This document shows positions 1 to 14,000 of a DNA stretch of 64,000 bases, in pieces; within the stretch, counting starts at the first letter, position 1; every line of letters starts with the position of its first letter. Origin of the DNA: Hippasteria phrygiana (Eukaryota; Echinodermata; Asteroidea; Valvatida; Goniasteridae); NCBI GenBank assembly GCA_037893225.1, contig JAZGUH010000719.1:868001-932000 (forward strand). The letters run 5' to 3'. Made by a program: the position numbers and the translations under genes. The notes below the pieces were generated by a model. It did not search any database. It saw only the letters and a program-made list of their open reading frames with translations, and was not told the DNA's origin.

Positions 1-741
1 CCCTATGTTGGCGGTCTCCCAAATTGTCAGTATCTTTGTTCGGGTGGGCGCTAGTCAGAAGGGAAAGATTTTACTTTAATACCCCCCACAAAAATCGGTC
101 AAGAACAGCAAAATCTTGGAAAATAACCAACCCTCTTAGGCTCTTTGATACCAACTGTCTAAACATGTGGCACAACCTGTTATTTCAAGATTTATGTCAG
201 CAAAATCTGTAAAAAATGAGGAAGAAATCAACATGTATGTGAACACATTGAGTGACTATACATGGTGCCAAGAAAGTTCTAACACAGAAAACACAAACTT
301 TCTTCCCCTATATTGCACTAAAATGTCCAAACAAAATTCTCAAAATTAAAGGTTGTGCCAAGTGTTTATATACAATTATGAACACAGACGGATGGTTATT
401 TTCCAAGATTTGCTGTTCCTTACCGATTTGGTGGGGGGGGGGGGGTATAATAGTAAAATCTTTCCGTCAGAAGTCCCGGAGGTCGCAGGTTCGAATCCCG
501 CTCCTGCCAGTTTCTTTGTTCACTTTGAAAATTTACCAGGTCAGTTTCCCTTGTGGATTGTTTGACTAATTATAAGTTAAAAAGTCGTATCCTCATTGAG
601 TGATCCCCACAATGTCGCTTCCAGGTTGTATTGTAAAAATTGGGTGTGAACCCTGGTTATACGGCATTCTGGGTTTATGACTTCTGACTAGCGCCCACCC
701 GAACAAAGATACTGACAATTTGGGAGACCGCCAACATAGGG
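1..741. mobile_element. Foldback unit with 60-bp perfect inverted ends
   Basis: 1-60 and 682-741 are perfect reverse complements. Between them lie a repeat also found at 18.2-19.3 kb and 63.8-64 kb (61-200) and a tRNA-like 3' fragment with its tail (478-545). The right arm runs directly into a complete tRNA-like module. The element may extend left of the window. Confidence 0.6.
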
Positions 742-870
742 CAAGATAGCTCAGTTGGTAGAGCGCCGGCACGGTAACCCGGAGGTCGCAGGTTCGAATC
801 CCGCTCCTGCCAGTTTCTTTGTTCACTTTGAAAATGTATTAAAATTTACCTAGTCAGTTTCCCTTGTGGA
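740..870 (+). mobile_element. tRNA-derived SINE copy (Thr-like head plus tail)
   Basis: 740-812 folds as a tRNA: acceptor ggcaaga with tcctgcc (one mismatch), A box tagctcagttgg, B box ggttcgaatcc. The following tail (tttctttgttcactttgaaa to ttgtttga) recurs at 510-565, so this is a SINE rather than a tRNA gene. Other pieces lie at 478-510, 9363-9533, 29215-29345 and 30955-31040. Confidence 0.7.
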
Positions 871-907
871 TTGTTTGACGAATTAGGAGTTTACTCTTAT
901 TTGTTAA

Positions 908-1163
908 CCCTAACCTACCTAAATCCATCAAAATCCAAACCCTGTTTTGGAGGATTTCGGCGGATTCAGGATACCTGCATATTGAAAACTGGGGGATTTT
1001 GATGGATTGAGGATTGTAAGCCTGGCGGTACTGCAGGATTTTGATGGATTCAGGATACCTCCCATATTGAGCAGTCACCAAAACCAACTTTTTGTGCATG
1101 ACAAAATAGGTGGATTTTGGCGGATTTAGGATACTTTCTAGTAAAGTTACCCAAGGAGTAAGG
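908..1163. mobile_element. TTAA-flanked piggyBac-like MITE
   Basis: TTAA at 904-907 and 1164-1167 bracket a unit beginning ccctaacc and ending in a degenerate form of its complement. The interior has repeated ggattttgatgg / ggattcaggata words. Confidence 0.5.
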
Positions 1164-1365
1164 TTAATGAGTGAGTTTACATGTACTTTGATTGCCTACC
1201 TGCCATTTCCATGGCACTACCGAAATAGGTCACTGAGCATGAGTATTAAATACCCCATCAGAATTGGCCAGGAACAGCAATATATTACCACCTTTACTGA
1301 TACCAATTATCTAAGCATGTGGTACAATCTGGTTTTTTTTTTTTTAAATAGTTGTTGATGTAATA

Positions 1366-1814
1366 TGTGACCGGCTCTGCAAAAAGGGCTATTATGTCGC
1401 AAAATTTGAAAAATTAGTTATATACATAGTTGAATTTGTCACATCCTCAGCTTTAATAATTTGGTGTAGGTTTGACCCATGTGGCATTTTGTGTTCTCGA
1501 GATATCTTGACATTTGTATACTGCTTTTTTCTGAATTTAACGGAAGTGTGTTTAGAGATACAGGCCTTTAAACACAAAAAGTGCAAAGAAATAAGATATA
1601 AGTAATTTTTATCAACATTTATTTTGTCATCTTTATTCATCAATAATAATGTTTCTGAAAATAAATTCTGACAATATAGATATAACAGAAGCCAACAAAC
1701 CAAAAACAAAAATATCACTTACTTGAAGATTTTTTCGCCCGCTTCACATAGAACAGCCCTGTGTGTGTTTTCACACAGTGCGACATAATACCCCTTATTG
1801 CAGAGCCGGTCACA
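1366..1814. mobile_element. TA-flanked mariner-like MITE
   Basis: Starts tgtgaccggctctgca and ends with its complement tgcagagccggtcaca, each bordered by TA. The inverted similarity runs about 40 bp. It ends 35 bp before the first visible exon. No transposase is visible. Confidence 0.65.
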
Positions 1815-1849
1815 TATAGTAATCACTATTTTTCTCATTTGTTTACCAG

Positions 1850-1880
1850 TGGTATACTGTGATTACACGGCATCGGGGAG
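1850..1880 (+). CDS. Fusion gene exon 1 (first visible), DYTASGR motif
   Basis: A 31-nt micro-exon between acceptor ttgtttaccag and donor GTGAGT. Read in the frame required by the next exon it gives VYCDYTASG plus a split Arg, the N-terminal signature of class V PLP enzymes of this subfamily. It is entered in phase 1, so an upstream exon must exist. Confidence 0.8.
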
Positions 1881-1992
1881 GTGAGTTTGGTCTTGTGCTT
1901 AAGAACTTCCATTTGAGAACTGATGAGAACTGTGGTTAGAATATTGGCCCTTTTGTGGGGAAGTTAGTTATTTCTTCCGGTCAGATGGTCAT

Positions 1993-2050
<58 letters not shown>

Positions 2051-5000
2051 CTCCTGTATGCGGCAAATGGGCGACTCTGCCCGAAATAACCCCAAAGGGG
2101 CGACACGAGTGTCCCCCATTTAGAGCACTTTCCCCACGCGCCTTACTAAAAAACACTCCAAAGGGGCAACTTTCACAATAGGGTGACAGTTACGTGTCGC
2201 CCTATTCGACTGCGTCACCCAAACCCACTCTTTTATAGCATTATGTGTCGCCCTATCCGGCAATTGAGGAAAATAATCATAATACTAACAGTTTATAAAG
2301 CGCCATATATCCAAATAATATTGCTCATAGGCGCAGTACAATAGAGTTAACAACAAACCAAGATAATTATTTAAAGCTACACAATAATTACACAAATAAA
2401 CTAAAATAGACAAACAAACCGACCATATACCACTACCATGCAAAAAGTTTTTTTTATTATTATTTTGTTGTTGAGTGCTGAAAGAAAAGGAGTTTCTTTT
2501 ATTGACCTTATCACAAGGTATCCACAGTTGAAAAAAAAATGAACGTTTACATTATTGTCAAAAACTGATGCAAGCAGGCATGTATTAGTCTTATCAAAGA
2601 CCAAGATTTTGATGAATTGGGACACTGTCAACGTAAGGCAGAATAGTTAAATTTGTAAATCGCCTGTACAATGTTGCATTGCTCTCTGGTTAAAATCCCA
2701 CTAAATTTTTCTTGTTCATCCTAAATTCTTAGACAAATGTATATTTTGGTAGGTCCTTGCAGATGATCGAAGACTACATCAGGACTCAAGTTGTTCCACT
2801 TTATAGCAACACTCATACAACAACAACGGTAACTTCCTTGCAAACTACACTGTACAGACACGAAGCAAGGTAAGAGCTTTTTGCAGATGGTTTCACACAA
2901 ATCTTAATTTCAATCAATAATGTGACCTATTATTTTCACTGTTTCTGCACTGTGATAGATCAGTGTGAAAGGTCAGTGTGAAATTGGAGGTCCTGAAGAA
3001 AACTAGAATCACAAGTCTGTTTTGAGTCAGATCAGTTTTAGTGTCGGGCTGGATCAGTTTCAGTTCTGGGCTGGATAAGTTTCAGTTCTGGGCTGGATCA
3101 GTTTCCGTTCTGGGTTGGGTCAGTTTAAGTTCTGGGCTGGATCAGTTTCAGTTCTGGGTTGGATCAGTTTCAGTTCTGGGTTGGATCAGTTTCAGTTCTG
3201 GGTTGGATCAGTTTCAGTTCTGGGTTGGATCAGTTTCAGTTCTGGGCTGGGTCAGTTTCAGTTCTGGGCTGGATCAGTTTCAGTTCTGGGTTGGATCAGT
3301 TTAAGTTCTGGGCTGGATCAGTTTCAGTTCTGGGTTGGATCAGTTTCAGTTCTGGGTTGGATCAGTTTCAGTTCTGGGTTGGATCAGTTTCAGTTCCGGG
3401 TTGGATCAGTTTCAGTTCCGGGTTGGATCAGTTTCAGTTCCGGGTTGGATCAGTTTCAGTTCCGGGTTGGATCAGTTTCAGTTCTGGGCTGGATCAGTTT
3501 CAGTTCTGGGCTGGGTCAGTTTCAGTTCTGGGTTGGGTCAGTTTCAGTTCTGGGTTGGATCAGTTTCAGTTCTGGGTTGGGTCAGTTTCAGTTCTGGGTT
3601 GGGTCAGTTTCAGTTCTGGGTTGGGTCAGTTTCAGTTCTGGGTTGGGTCAGTTTCAGTTCTGGGTTGGGTCAGTTTCAGTTCTGGGTTGGGTCAGTTTCA
3701 GTTTTGGGTTGGGCCAGTTTTGGTTGTGGTTCAGGTAAATTTTTGGGTCAGGTCAGTTTAGGTTCTAGGACGGATCAGTTTTCAGTTTGGGGTCAGGTCC
3801 GTTTTGGTTGTGGGTCTGGTCAGATTAGGTTTTGGGTTGGGTTAGCTCAGTTTTCGGTCGAGTTTGTACATGAACACTTTAATACACTGCCAACCTGCAG
3901 GTCCCGTGAATACACACCAAACATTCTGTCTAATTCTTTAACCCTAATATTCCCAAATCCTCCAATTTAAATATATTGTATGCACCCTTGGGGGTTAGGG
4001 TTAATTGGGAAATAGCAGCATAGGTGGCGGAAGGGGGGGGGGTGGGGGGGGGGGGGAGAGGGGCCTCCCCTACTTTTCCACTTGAGGGAAATGCTCCCCC
4101 CCCCCCCCCCCCCCCCCCGCTCCCCCACTTTTAACAATACCGCACAAGAAAAACATAGAAAAGGGCAGCAGCCGGCCAGCACCAGCACTGCTTTGCCCTC
4201 CCCCCACTTTCGAAAGTGTTCTGCCGTGCCTGCATAGCAGTTATGAATTTGTTTAAGTGGAGTATACTCCCCTATAGTGAGCACAGTTGGTTTGAAATTT
4301 TAAGAGGGGGCATTAATAATCTTGTGAATATATTACTTTCACCTGATTTTTATTTTCTTGTATATTCAGGGATATTGTACGTAATGCTGTGAATGCCAGC
4401 GAGCACGATGCAGTAGTCTTTGTTGGGACTGGATGCACAGCAGCTGTACATAAACTTATTCACTCCCTCAATCTGCAGTCGCCACCAGTGAGTCTAGTTA
4501 CATAACCTGAAAAAGCAGAATTAAAAATATATTGCATTCAGAATTGATATAAGGATTATCCCTATGTAAATCAGTTAGTACTATACATAAATTACTGCAC
4601 AAATTGATTAATCTTTGAATTTTTATTTTAAAAAATTTGTCGTTATTCGGGCTGTTCCGAATATTCCATCGTCAAACGAATATTCAAATACCTTTTTGAT
4701 GGTTCAAATATGTTTTTTTGACGGTTCAAATATGAAAACAATATGAAAAAAATGGATACGATTCTGATGCTATTTTAATATAGACAAGTTACCGTGCTCA
4801 GCAGTGCCAAATGCCGCATTTTTGTCCACGATAAGTTTTGGTTTACGGAGGTTTATTGTTCCCGTATGTAATAATAGAATACTGCAAAAATGCAGGCTGG
4901 AGTTTGGTTTCTTGTCATCAGAATGTTATACGTACCCGTAATGATCTTGATACAGCAGGCGCATGCAAAAAATGTCGATCGGGCGGTCCATGATATCGAT

Positions 5001-8000
5001 CGCCGCATGTAAAACAACAGTTGCAGGTGACGCGTGAAAAAACTTGATCGGCGAGTTTTGAATATTTGTGTAGTTTAGGACACCTTTCCTGTATGAAATG
5101 CAAATCCACCTAATAGTAAGGATGATATCCTCTTCAATATTAGGGAGATTGTTTTGTTTATAGAAAGGACAGGGTTTTGTTTTTTAAAGGAACCTATGGG
5201 GTAAAACGACGACAATCGGCTAATCAGCAATGTTCTTCTAACATGTTATGGAATAGCAAAAATATGGATTTTATGGCAGTATTGAAATTTACATGTATGC
5301 AAAAACTTGCCGACACCAACCCCAGTATGATTTGCATGCCCCTTAAATGTCTCATAATAAAGAATTTTAGAGCCTTGCAGTTGAAGTGATATTAAAGATT
5401 GTAAAGTTTCCAGGTCTTGCAAGGACTGAGTTTTTCTATACTTGAGCAATTTGGATATGGAATTTGAGCCATAGTTGGTCTATTTGGCATAGAGTACCAA
5501 AGTCTAACGTCAGTTGCCGCGGCAACTGGTTCCAAACAAATGCAGTTTAGAATGTATTCTGGTTCCAAACATTGCATTGATTGAAGTCATCACTTCGGTA
5601 CTCTATTGGAGTAGAGTGCTTCAGGACTACTTTGGTCATTTGTGGTAATTTTTTTGGATGGGAATATCACTCTAAGTTTAATCATGTTGCTCCCCAGATA
5701 TCGAACAAAAGTGAAAGATTGTATACAAATTGAGCTTTAATTTAATGTGTCTCTTTAACATCCAAGAGAGTTGCGAGTATTTTGTACTGTTTTTTGGTTC
5801 TTTTTTAGGCTGGAGTATTTGTCATTGGTGTCTAGGGCAATTAACTTTCTAAATGGCAAACCTAAGCAAAATCTGGCTTTAATAGCAAATCATTGATACT
5901 AAAACCTTGTTATGCTTACTAGGTTGTTTTTGTTGGTCCATTTGAGCACCACTCTAACCTGTTGCCATGGAGAGAGATTGGAGCAGAGGTAAGTAAAGTA
6001 GGCTGTAACTTTGGAAATGCTCAAATTTGATCTTAGTTTGACAAGAAAAAAAACGTTTGTGGTTGGGATTCCCCAACAAATTTTACATTATAAGATGATC
6101 AACGGAGGGCATAAACAAAAAAGAAGTGCATATCATTTAATCAGTTTTGGTACTGGTTAAAATCCTGTAAATTTTAATTATATTTGACAACATGTATTCA
6201 AGAAAATGGAGAAGTGTAACAAGACATGCTGTGCTTTATGGCTCCTTGCACCGACAAACTTCTTCATGTTATTGTTGGTCTGCTTTTACATTGCTCGCAC
6301 AAACACAAACATTTATCTGTCTGATGCATCCATCTGACTTTCTATTAACTTTTTGCATAGTAATAAAAACACAAGGTCCCCGGTCTACCTGCTCACTGAC
6401 TTCAAAACTGTGTAATCTTTTTCCCATACTCATTTAAACAACAGGAATTTGCGTGTTAATGCCTGCACACTAAACTGGAATATCTTTGCACTGTGGAGCT
6501 CATTAGTTGTAGATTTTGTTAATGTTAAAGAGAGGTTCATCAGAAACCCTTATTCTGACCCAATTTGTTTTTGGGAACAGTTGAGTAGAATATATTGGTC
6601 GAGCAGATAATTTTATTTAATTATAATTTGTATCTACTCTGGTCAATTTATACAACACCAATAAACCATTGAGTCAGAACTGCTCCCCCAAATCAAAACG
6701 TGTTTAATTTCAGAGCTTTTCCTTGTAGACTTGTATCTTGTTTTAATAATAGATGGATTTATTTTTTCAAACCCTTCTTTCAGGTTATCAGAATTTCCAT
6801 GGATGCAGAGGGGCTTGTTGATATGAACTGTCTGGAAACTGAACTGAAGGTATGTCCTGAGATCTTTTGAATTAATGAAAGGGTTAATTTGGATTGAATT
6901 TCAGTGAGCAATGAAAGTTGTGAGCAGTGAGCAATGAACTAAAACCATATGAACTGCGGTTCCAGTGTTATACCAACTGAGCTGTCTGGCCCTGTATTAC
7001 CATCCATCAGAATATACTTGACTTGGACATAATTGGCTATAATTGTTGTTCGATTCCATACCAAATGGCAATGTATACTTAAAGCAAAACTCACTGGGGA
7101 TCACTAAAAGTCTGTTATAATATTTCAAATAGCGTCATGTCTCCCCCCCCCCCCCTATATCACAAGTAAACTACTTTTTGTTCATTCAAATTAAATTTCA
7201 AGTATGCCAAATCACTTTCCAGTTATCTTTAACAATAACAGTCCCAAATCCTCCAATTTCAAGATAGTTTTGCATGCTTCCTAGGGGGTTAGTGTTAATG
7301 ATCTAAATACATAATTTAAGATGTCAGTAGCTTTAATCTTGTGCAACAGCTACAGTAGTGACATAATTTTTTGTATTGTTAAAATTTCTAAAATGACTGA
7401 AATGGCCGATAGAAGCTTGAAACACGATTTTAGCAGTTGTGAATGGCAGGGTTGAACTGGACAACACTGAGTATACAGTGTTTATAAAATACGTCGGTGA
7501 AGGGCAAAACCCAATATTGAATTTACATCACCCTGACGCAAATTCCATCTTATTAATAGTTTGGTTGCGGTACCCGTTGCTATATCAGATTCGAACCAGC
7601 CAACCGACTCCTGCAAGCTCGATGGTAGAGTGGTAAGACGTCTGCACTTGAAAGCAGGAGATCGTGGGTTCAAGCCCCACCCGAGTGAAATTTTTTCAAA
7701 TAATCTCTCGTGACAACACTGAGTATACAGTGTATATAAAATACGTCGGTGAAGGGCAAAACCCTGTATATTGAATTTACATCACAAATTCTTATGAATG
7801 AACTGGATTTCATCTGAGCTAAAACTGCAGTTAGTATTTCATTGAGTCTTTACTTCACTTTCATTTAATTTTATTTTATTTACTAATGGAATTTGGAATT
7901 CCAACGGTGGAATTGAACTGAGGATTTTACAAGTGAACTTATCCCTAAATCCAACACAATCCAACAATGGTAAAAGTCGTAATTTGTTGCATTTAGCAGT

Positions 8001-11000
8001 CAGCACAAATTACATGGTATATTAGATGTTGTATTCAGCAGGGTAGAAGCTAAGTATAACTGTTAGATTTTGTAGAATTTAGGAAGGTGGAAGGCAGACT
8101 TCTAGTAAAATTTCCGTTGGATTTTGTTGGATTTTGGCAGGGCTCGTACAAACAAATACATGTTGCATTTTGTTGGATTCAGCAGAGCAGCTGCAAAATG
8201 CCAAGGCTGGTGTGAAGGTAGTACACTGCAGAATCCAACCAAATTTGTGGTAATCATCAGCAGATTACCCATTTCAGTTTTGTTGGAAATTGTTGGATTG
8301 AGCAGGGCCATGTGAAAAACATTGAAGAGGGTTAAGGTTAATCACTATACTAGCTATTATCTCATTCAGTGAAGACAAGGAAACATCGGCTTAAATAATT
8401 TCTCAAGGAAAAGCCCAAATGAATAAGTACGGACTGACAGAATCGAATCCAGTATTCCTGGCAGAATTTGAACTAGGGTCACCAGAGGTGGAAGGAGAGG
8501 AGTCCTACTGTGCAAACCCACTTCTAAGATGATTTTCATATTTACACATTTTTTTATCTGTCCGTTACAGAAGTGGCACTTGTCTGGGCACCAGTTAATC
8601 GGTTGCTTCTCAGCTGCATCTAATATCACAGGTATCCTGACAAATGACATTGAGGTGACAGTGATGTTGCACCGATACAAAGCCCTGGCATTCTGGGATT
8701 ACGCCACTGCCGGCCCTTACGTTGACATCAATATGAATCCGGTTCGTACAAGGTAAGAAAACTAATTCTTTAACCCCTTAACCCTGGGCATTTTTCTTTG
8801 AGCCATTCTGAATCCAACACAGAATTGGCCCAGAATTTCACTGAGGGAATGACAGAAATTGCTTCCACTGAGTTACAAGCAAAAGTAACAGATTGATTAT
8901 GGGATTTTAACTTTTTTTCATGTTTGAAAAGCCTTTCTATTGTATCCCAAATGTTTTTTAACTGAATTCAATCTCAATATTTGTTTGGAGTGATGTTATT
9001 TTTGAACTCGGGATATAATGTACACAGTTCACTAACTTTGAGCTTGATTTTCTCAAAATGAGGGCCAGGACTCCAACAGCTCTAAAATGTCATAGCAGGG
9101 CCGAGGAATGAGCTTGAGCAACATACATCAAATTATAGCTTATTGCACATATTTTCAGGAAATACCATCATCTCAATTTTCAACTTTTGGTACTTTCCAC
9201 CTCTTTTGTTGGGTCATGTCACATTTGTGAATTTAAAAAAAAAATATTTATATATATATTACATTTCTTTACCCAGGGTGTTCCCAAACAGTTTAACACT
9301 GGTTTTCATTGGGAGCCCTGCATACATTTTCAATAAAAAATATTTACACCCATATGTGTTCAACTGCGACCTCCGGAATACCGTACCAGCGCTTTACCAA
9401 CTGAGCTATCTTCCCTATGTTGGCGGTCTCCCAAATTGTCAGTATCAGCGTCCCCCAAACAAAGATACTCAGTTGGTAGAGCACCGGTATGGTATTGCGG
9501 AGGTCGCAGGTTTGAATCCCGCTCCTGCCAGTTTATAACTCCGTAGATCAGTGCAAATGGCAGAAATATCACTAACGGATGGCTTTGCGTAGCTCCGATT
9601 TAGCTGTACCCAAGGAGTTCATGGTTCTCAATTGTTCAGGCAGATTATTCCATATACTGGCACCACTCACAGTGAAACTTGTAGCATAGCATTATTTTGG
9701 TGAAAGTAACTTTCAGTGCCATGTGGCCTGATTGTCTTGTTTCACGAATCACTGTCAGTGGTGTGAAAAGATCTGTGTACATGTATACATGTTAGTCTCA
9801 AGAGAGAAAAACGTACAGAGATGATATAAAGTTGACAATTATGTTGATGTCCCATATGTTTTCTGTTGTATCTAGTGGTGATCCTGGGTCTTCAGCATAC
9901 AAGGATGCACTGTTCTTGTCTCCCCACAAGTTTGTCGGAGGAGTGGAGACACCTGGAATCCTCATAGCCAAGAAATTCCTCTTCAAGAATCCAGTGCCTA
10001 GTGGTGGAGGGGGTGGGTCAGTGTTCTTTGTAAGTATGTGTTCCTAATATGTAGGCCTGTGCCGGGTATCCGGGTACCCGGATACCAGAATGCCGGCGTC
10101 AATATCCGGTTCCATTTTTCCGGTTCGGGTACCCGAAACTTGCGGTGAAAAATTCAATGTAAGGCCTTATGCCAAAAATAAATAAATAAATAAATAAATA
10201 AAGACAAATCGATCCATTTCAAACTCTGTTCCGACTCGAAAGACCCGAACCGTCTGGCGGTGTTTTGAAAACAATGCGTCAACAAAAATGCAGTGAATAG
10301 AAAGTGTCAATAATGTGGTTGGCCAACGCTGTTTGTATCTTATCTATAGCTATCTTGTTGCTTAGTATAGTTTGTCAATGGAATGTGAACTGCGGTTTAC
10401 GCTGCGGCCAAACTAGCTCCGCGGTATGATCAAAGAGCGGGCGGGAGTAATATTGATCTTGAGAGAGTGAACGTTGCTCAGACACTGGGGCAGCGGGAGT
10501 GGGAAGCGCTCTCCGTATTGGGCCTACAGGTATACATTAAAACAAAAACAATAAAAGGCTTTGCTTGGAGGAGGCTTTGCTTGGAGGAGGCTTTGCTTGG
10601 AGGAGGCTTTGCTTGGAGTAATTTGTTTTATGGTGTGTGATTATGTTAGTGTCCGACTACATGTGTTCTGTCAACTCGTACCCGAGTCAAATCGTACCCT
10701 AGTTAACTCGTACCTAGGTTAACTCGTACTCTCTGTGGATGATTTAATATTTAACCCCTTGCGTACAGAAGACGCCAAAATGGCACCAAAAAAAAAAAGC
10801 AGTACCACCAGGCCGGATGACGCCATTTGCCGCTATTTGTGCAGTTTCAATCCATTGTTGGATTATTGTGTATGTTACGCTTTACTGCACAAGCACATTG
10901 TGGCCGTTTCGCTGGCTGCAAAGGCCGGCGCAACACCCCGGCGTCTTCTGTAAATAACCGTACTCGAGGTCTTTTTTAATATCTGAACCTTTTAAACGAT

Positions 11001-14000
11001 ATTTTTATAGAGACTGGACGACAGGTAATAAATGCAGCTGTGAAAACGTCTTTAATGGAGAATGTCTTATAATAACAGATCAAATTTAACATAATTAATG
11101 TTCAACTTCAAAGGTGCTGGTGTCCCTGAAATAATTGAAATCAGTAATAAACACAAAGCCAAGATCGTAACCTTGTCCTAATGCTGGATATTTTTGTCCC
11201 TTCGACAGAAGAACCGCCCCAGTAAATCGCTTTGGACAAGGCTTTACCTCTTTTTTTACCAAGAAGATAGTGGCACGTTCCGTGCAGTCGCCCAATCACA
11301 GGCTATTACGAACGTTGTGATATCTGGCCCGCCCCGAAAAACCAATAAGTCCATTATGAAGATGGCCAAGAATTAAGCCGTAGTAGACCAATCACTCAGT
11401 TCGGTGAGTCCACCTCGCACACGGCACTCGCTCCCATCCCTCCCTGTGTGCAGTACACGTGCGGCTCTGTCGGGGCTCCTTCGAAATACCAATGCTGTTG
11501 CACGACATCGTAACTCGTAATTGTAGGCCTAATCATATAAACAATGCAGGATTATACCAAGCCTGGAACGATTGCGACATCGATGTCAAATTTGAGGCAT
11601 TTGTTGAAACATCTACTTTTATACTGCATTTAATTTTAATTTTTTCGTAAGTCAATTGACGTGGAATCAAGTCAGATCTACGGCCGGCTTGCTGTACGTA
11701 CGCGCAGAAAGTAAATCTTTCTTTTTTAGGCCAACAAAAATAGTTCTGCTTCCGATTACATGCCTTTGAAAAATAGGGTAGGTGGGTCGGATATTTTTGG
11801 GGGCCATTTCTGTTGTGTCCTGATTGATTTGGTGAATGTGCGAATTTCAGTCTGAACTATTTCCATTTACGCTACGAAAGCTATAAAAAGAATGGCCACA
11901 AAAAGTGATAAAAACTTGCCTTAAATAATGTCAAAAATATTTACGGTCGATAATTCTTTAAAATAATGGAGAATTTAGGTCGTGCATATACACATTACAC
12001 ACCATACTATGCACATACAATGCCAGCAAAGACGGGAAACTGGCCAACACTGTCCGTCTGCCGTGCGGTAAGCATGCGTGATGCACTGCGACGAACTTCG
12101 TGTTGCGGCAGGAAATGTCGGGGAAACATGCTGCGCTATCACTTCAAGTACCGTAAGCGGTACAACCTCAAAATAAATTCATGAACACGGAAAATACATA
12201 CACAGACAAGAGAGATCAAGTTCTGTGAATTAATTTAACTTGCAGATATCTTCTTTCTCCATCGATGTTTATTTGGCATTTTTACGATGTCAGATCTGAC
12301 CTGGAACTGCAGTGCACTCTGCAGTGTTATGCTAAATGTTGGTCGGCCATAATGCATAGACTGGTTGCCGCATTTCCATCATGCCTTCTTTGGCACTTTT
12401 AGTGGGTGGCGCGGCGGGAACCAGTACAGCATTGCTGCATTGAGCACTACACACGTGTTTTCACCACGGTGATAGGAAATCACGCACCGAAGGGAACTTG
12501 TAATCGCGAAGGGAACTTGTAAAAACAACGGAGGTTTCTTCTAAAAAAAATAGCAAATGTAAGTAGGCAAACAAATTACAAGCATTTTTGACGTAACCGG
12601 AAGCAGAACTATTTTTGCGGGGGCCTTAGCGGCCGCACGGTGCACACAAGGACATTACATTAGACAGTGTTTTTTTCTTCTGAACGGTCCACTTTCGGGT
12701 ACCCGAGAACCGAACCAGTGTGGCGTTCGGGTACCCGGTTCCAAAATTACCCGTGAACGCACAGCCCTACTAATATGTCAAATGAAAACAGAAAAAAATT
12801 ATTACCGACAAGTTGATGAACTTCAAACTTTCTCCTTCAAATACCAGCTGTTCATACTTTAATAGTAAAAGTTGTTCATCACATAAATCTCTCAGTTCGC
12901 CAGTCAACTTAAGCTATGATTGTACTTGCCTTTGCTTTGCCCACATAGTTACCTGTTTTCTTTTGTAAATTAGTTTCTTTTTTTTGGGTGCATTTTGAAG
13001 AGTGTCCACTGCACACATCAAAATAGAATTATATTTGGCACTTAAAATCTATAATTCAAAAGAGTAAAAATCAATTCTGTACTTAATCCTGCTTTTTCAT
13101 TAAGATTATCAGGAAAATCACTTTCAAGTGCACAGGATTTTCTTTCATGAAAGCTGTTTTCGGTCCTCTTTTAGTGCTCAAGTCAATAATGATATGTAGG
13201 AAGGGCTTCCTTATTAAACAGCCGGTATTATCAGCAGTACCACTGTTTTTGCTGAGGTACCACATTCAGTGCTTTACATCAGGCTTTTGAAAGGAAATCC
13301 AAACTTGTTGAACAATTGGATAAATCTGAAGTCAGAGATAGAGATTAAAGTAGAGAATGAATGAACTCTTCCTTGGTAATGAATCATTGTATGATGAAAC
13401 CCCCTTTGTGTAGTACATTGAAACGCCGCTATACCGAACATTAGGCTATACCGAACATTAGGCTATACCGAACACCATCCTTGGCTCCCAAATTTTGTGT
13501 ACAAAACTTACCGTACATTGTTGTTGAAAAAAATGGATTAAAAAAATGTAGTGGGTATTTGAGCTGTTTGTAATTCCCAAACGGCCGCAGCTTTATGTTG
13601 AAGAGTGACAGGTGGCTATTATTTCCCCAAGGAATAGAAGGGAAAAGCCAACTGTTGCTTTAGAATTCGGTTAGCTTAGAAAGTATGAACATGTAATTGC
13701 ATAATTCAGTGGCCGGCACATGTTTAAAGTCGTCCTTAAGTAACCGGCGGCTGAAAATCACTATACCGAACGATCGCTATACCGAACAAAACGAACGTTA
13801 TAGCGGCATTATACCGAACGTTATAGCGGCGTTATACCGAACGTTATAGCGGCGTTATACCGAACGTTATAGCGGCGTTATACCGAACGTTATAGCGGCG
13901 TTATACCGAACGTTATAGCGGCGTTATACCGAACGTTATAGCCGCGTTATACCGAACGTTATAGCCGCGTTATACCGAACGTTATAGCGGCGTTATACCG

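Larger units (their letters stand above)
10044..12777. mobile_element. hAT-type element (2718 bp) with 8-bp target duplication
   Basis: CTAATATG occurs at 10044-10051 and 12770-12777, directly flanking 10052-12769. The ends are taggcctgtgc and gcacagcccta, inverted and typical of hAT. Subterminal regions are full of gggtacccg palindromes. I find no transposase frame, so it is non-autonomous. It contains a nested TTAA-type piece (10755-10970), an 18-bp tandem (10557-10617) and a nested inverted-ended insert (about 11729-12625). Confidence 0.85.

Noticed and set aside
740..812. Functional tRNA-Thr gene.
   Set aside because: Stem mismatches, a shared SINE tail and several degenerate copies indicate a SINE head.
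2763..2869. Alternative exon 2 start at 2763 with an ATG.
   Set aside because: The acceptor at 2752 keeps frame with exon 1 and completes the conserved GRSL; an ATG start there would remove DYTASGR.
3029..3850. CRISPR-like regular repeats.
   Set aside because: Repeats are contiguous with no unique spacers, and the genome is eukaryotic.
3041..3970. Long overlapping open frames up to 211 codons.
   Set aside because: They are products of a 22-bp minisatellite inside an intron; all frames give the same repeat.
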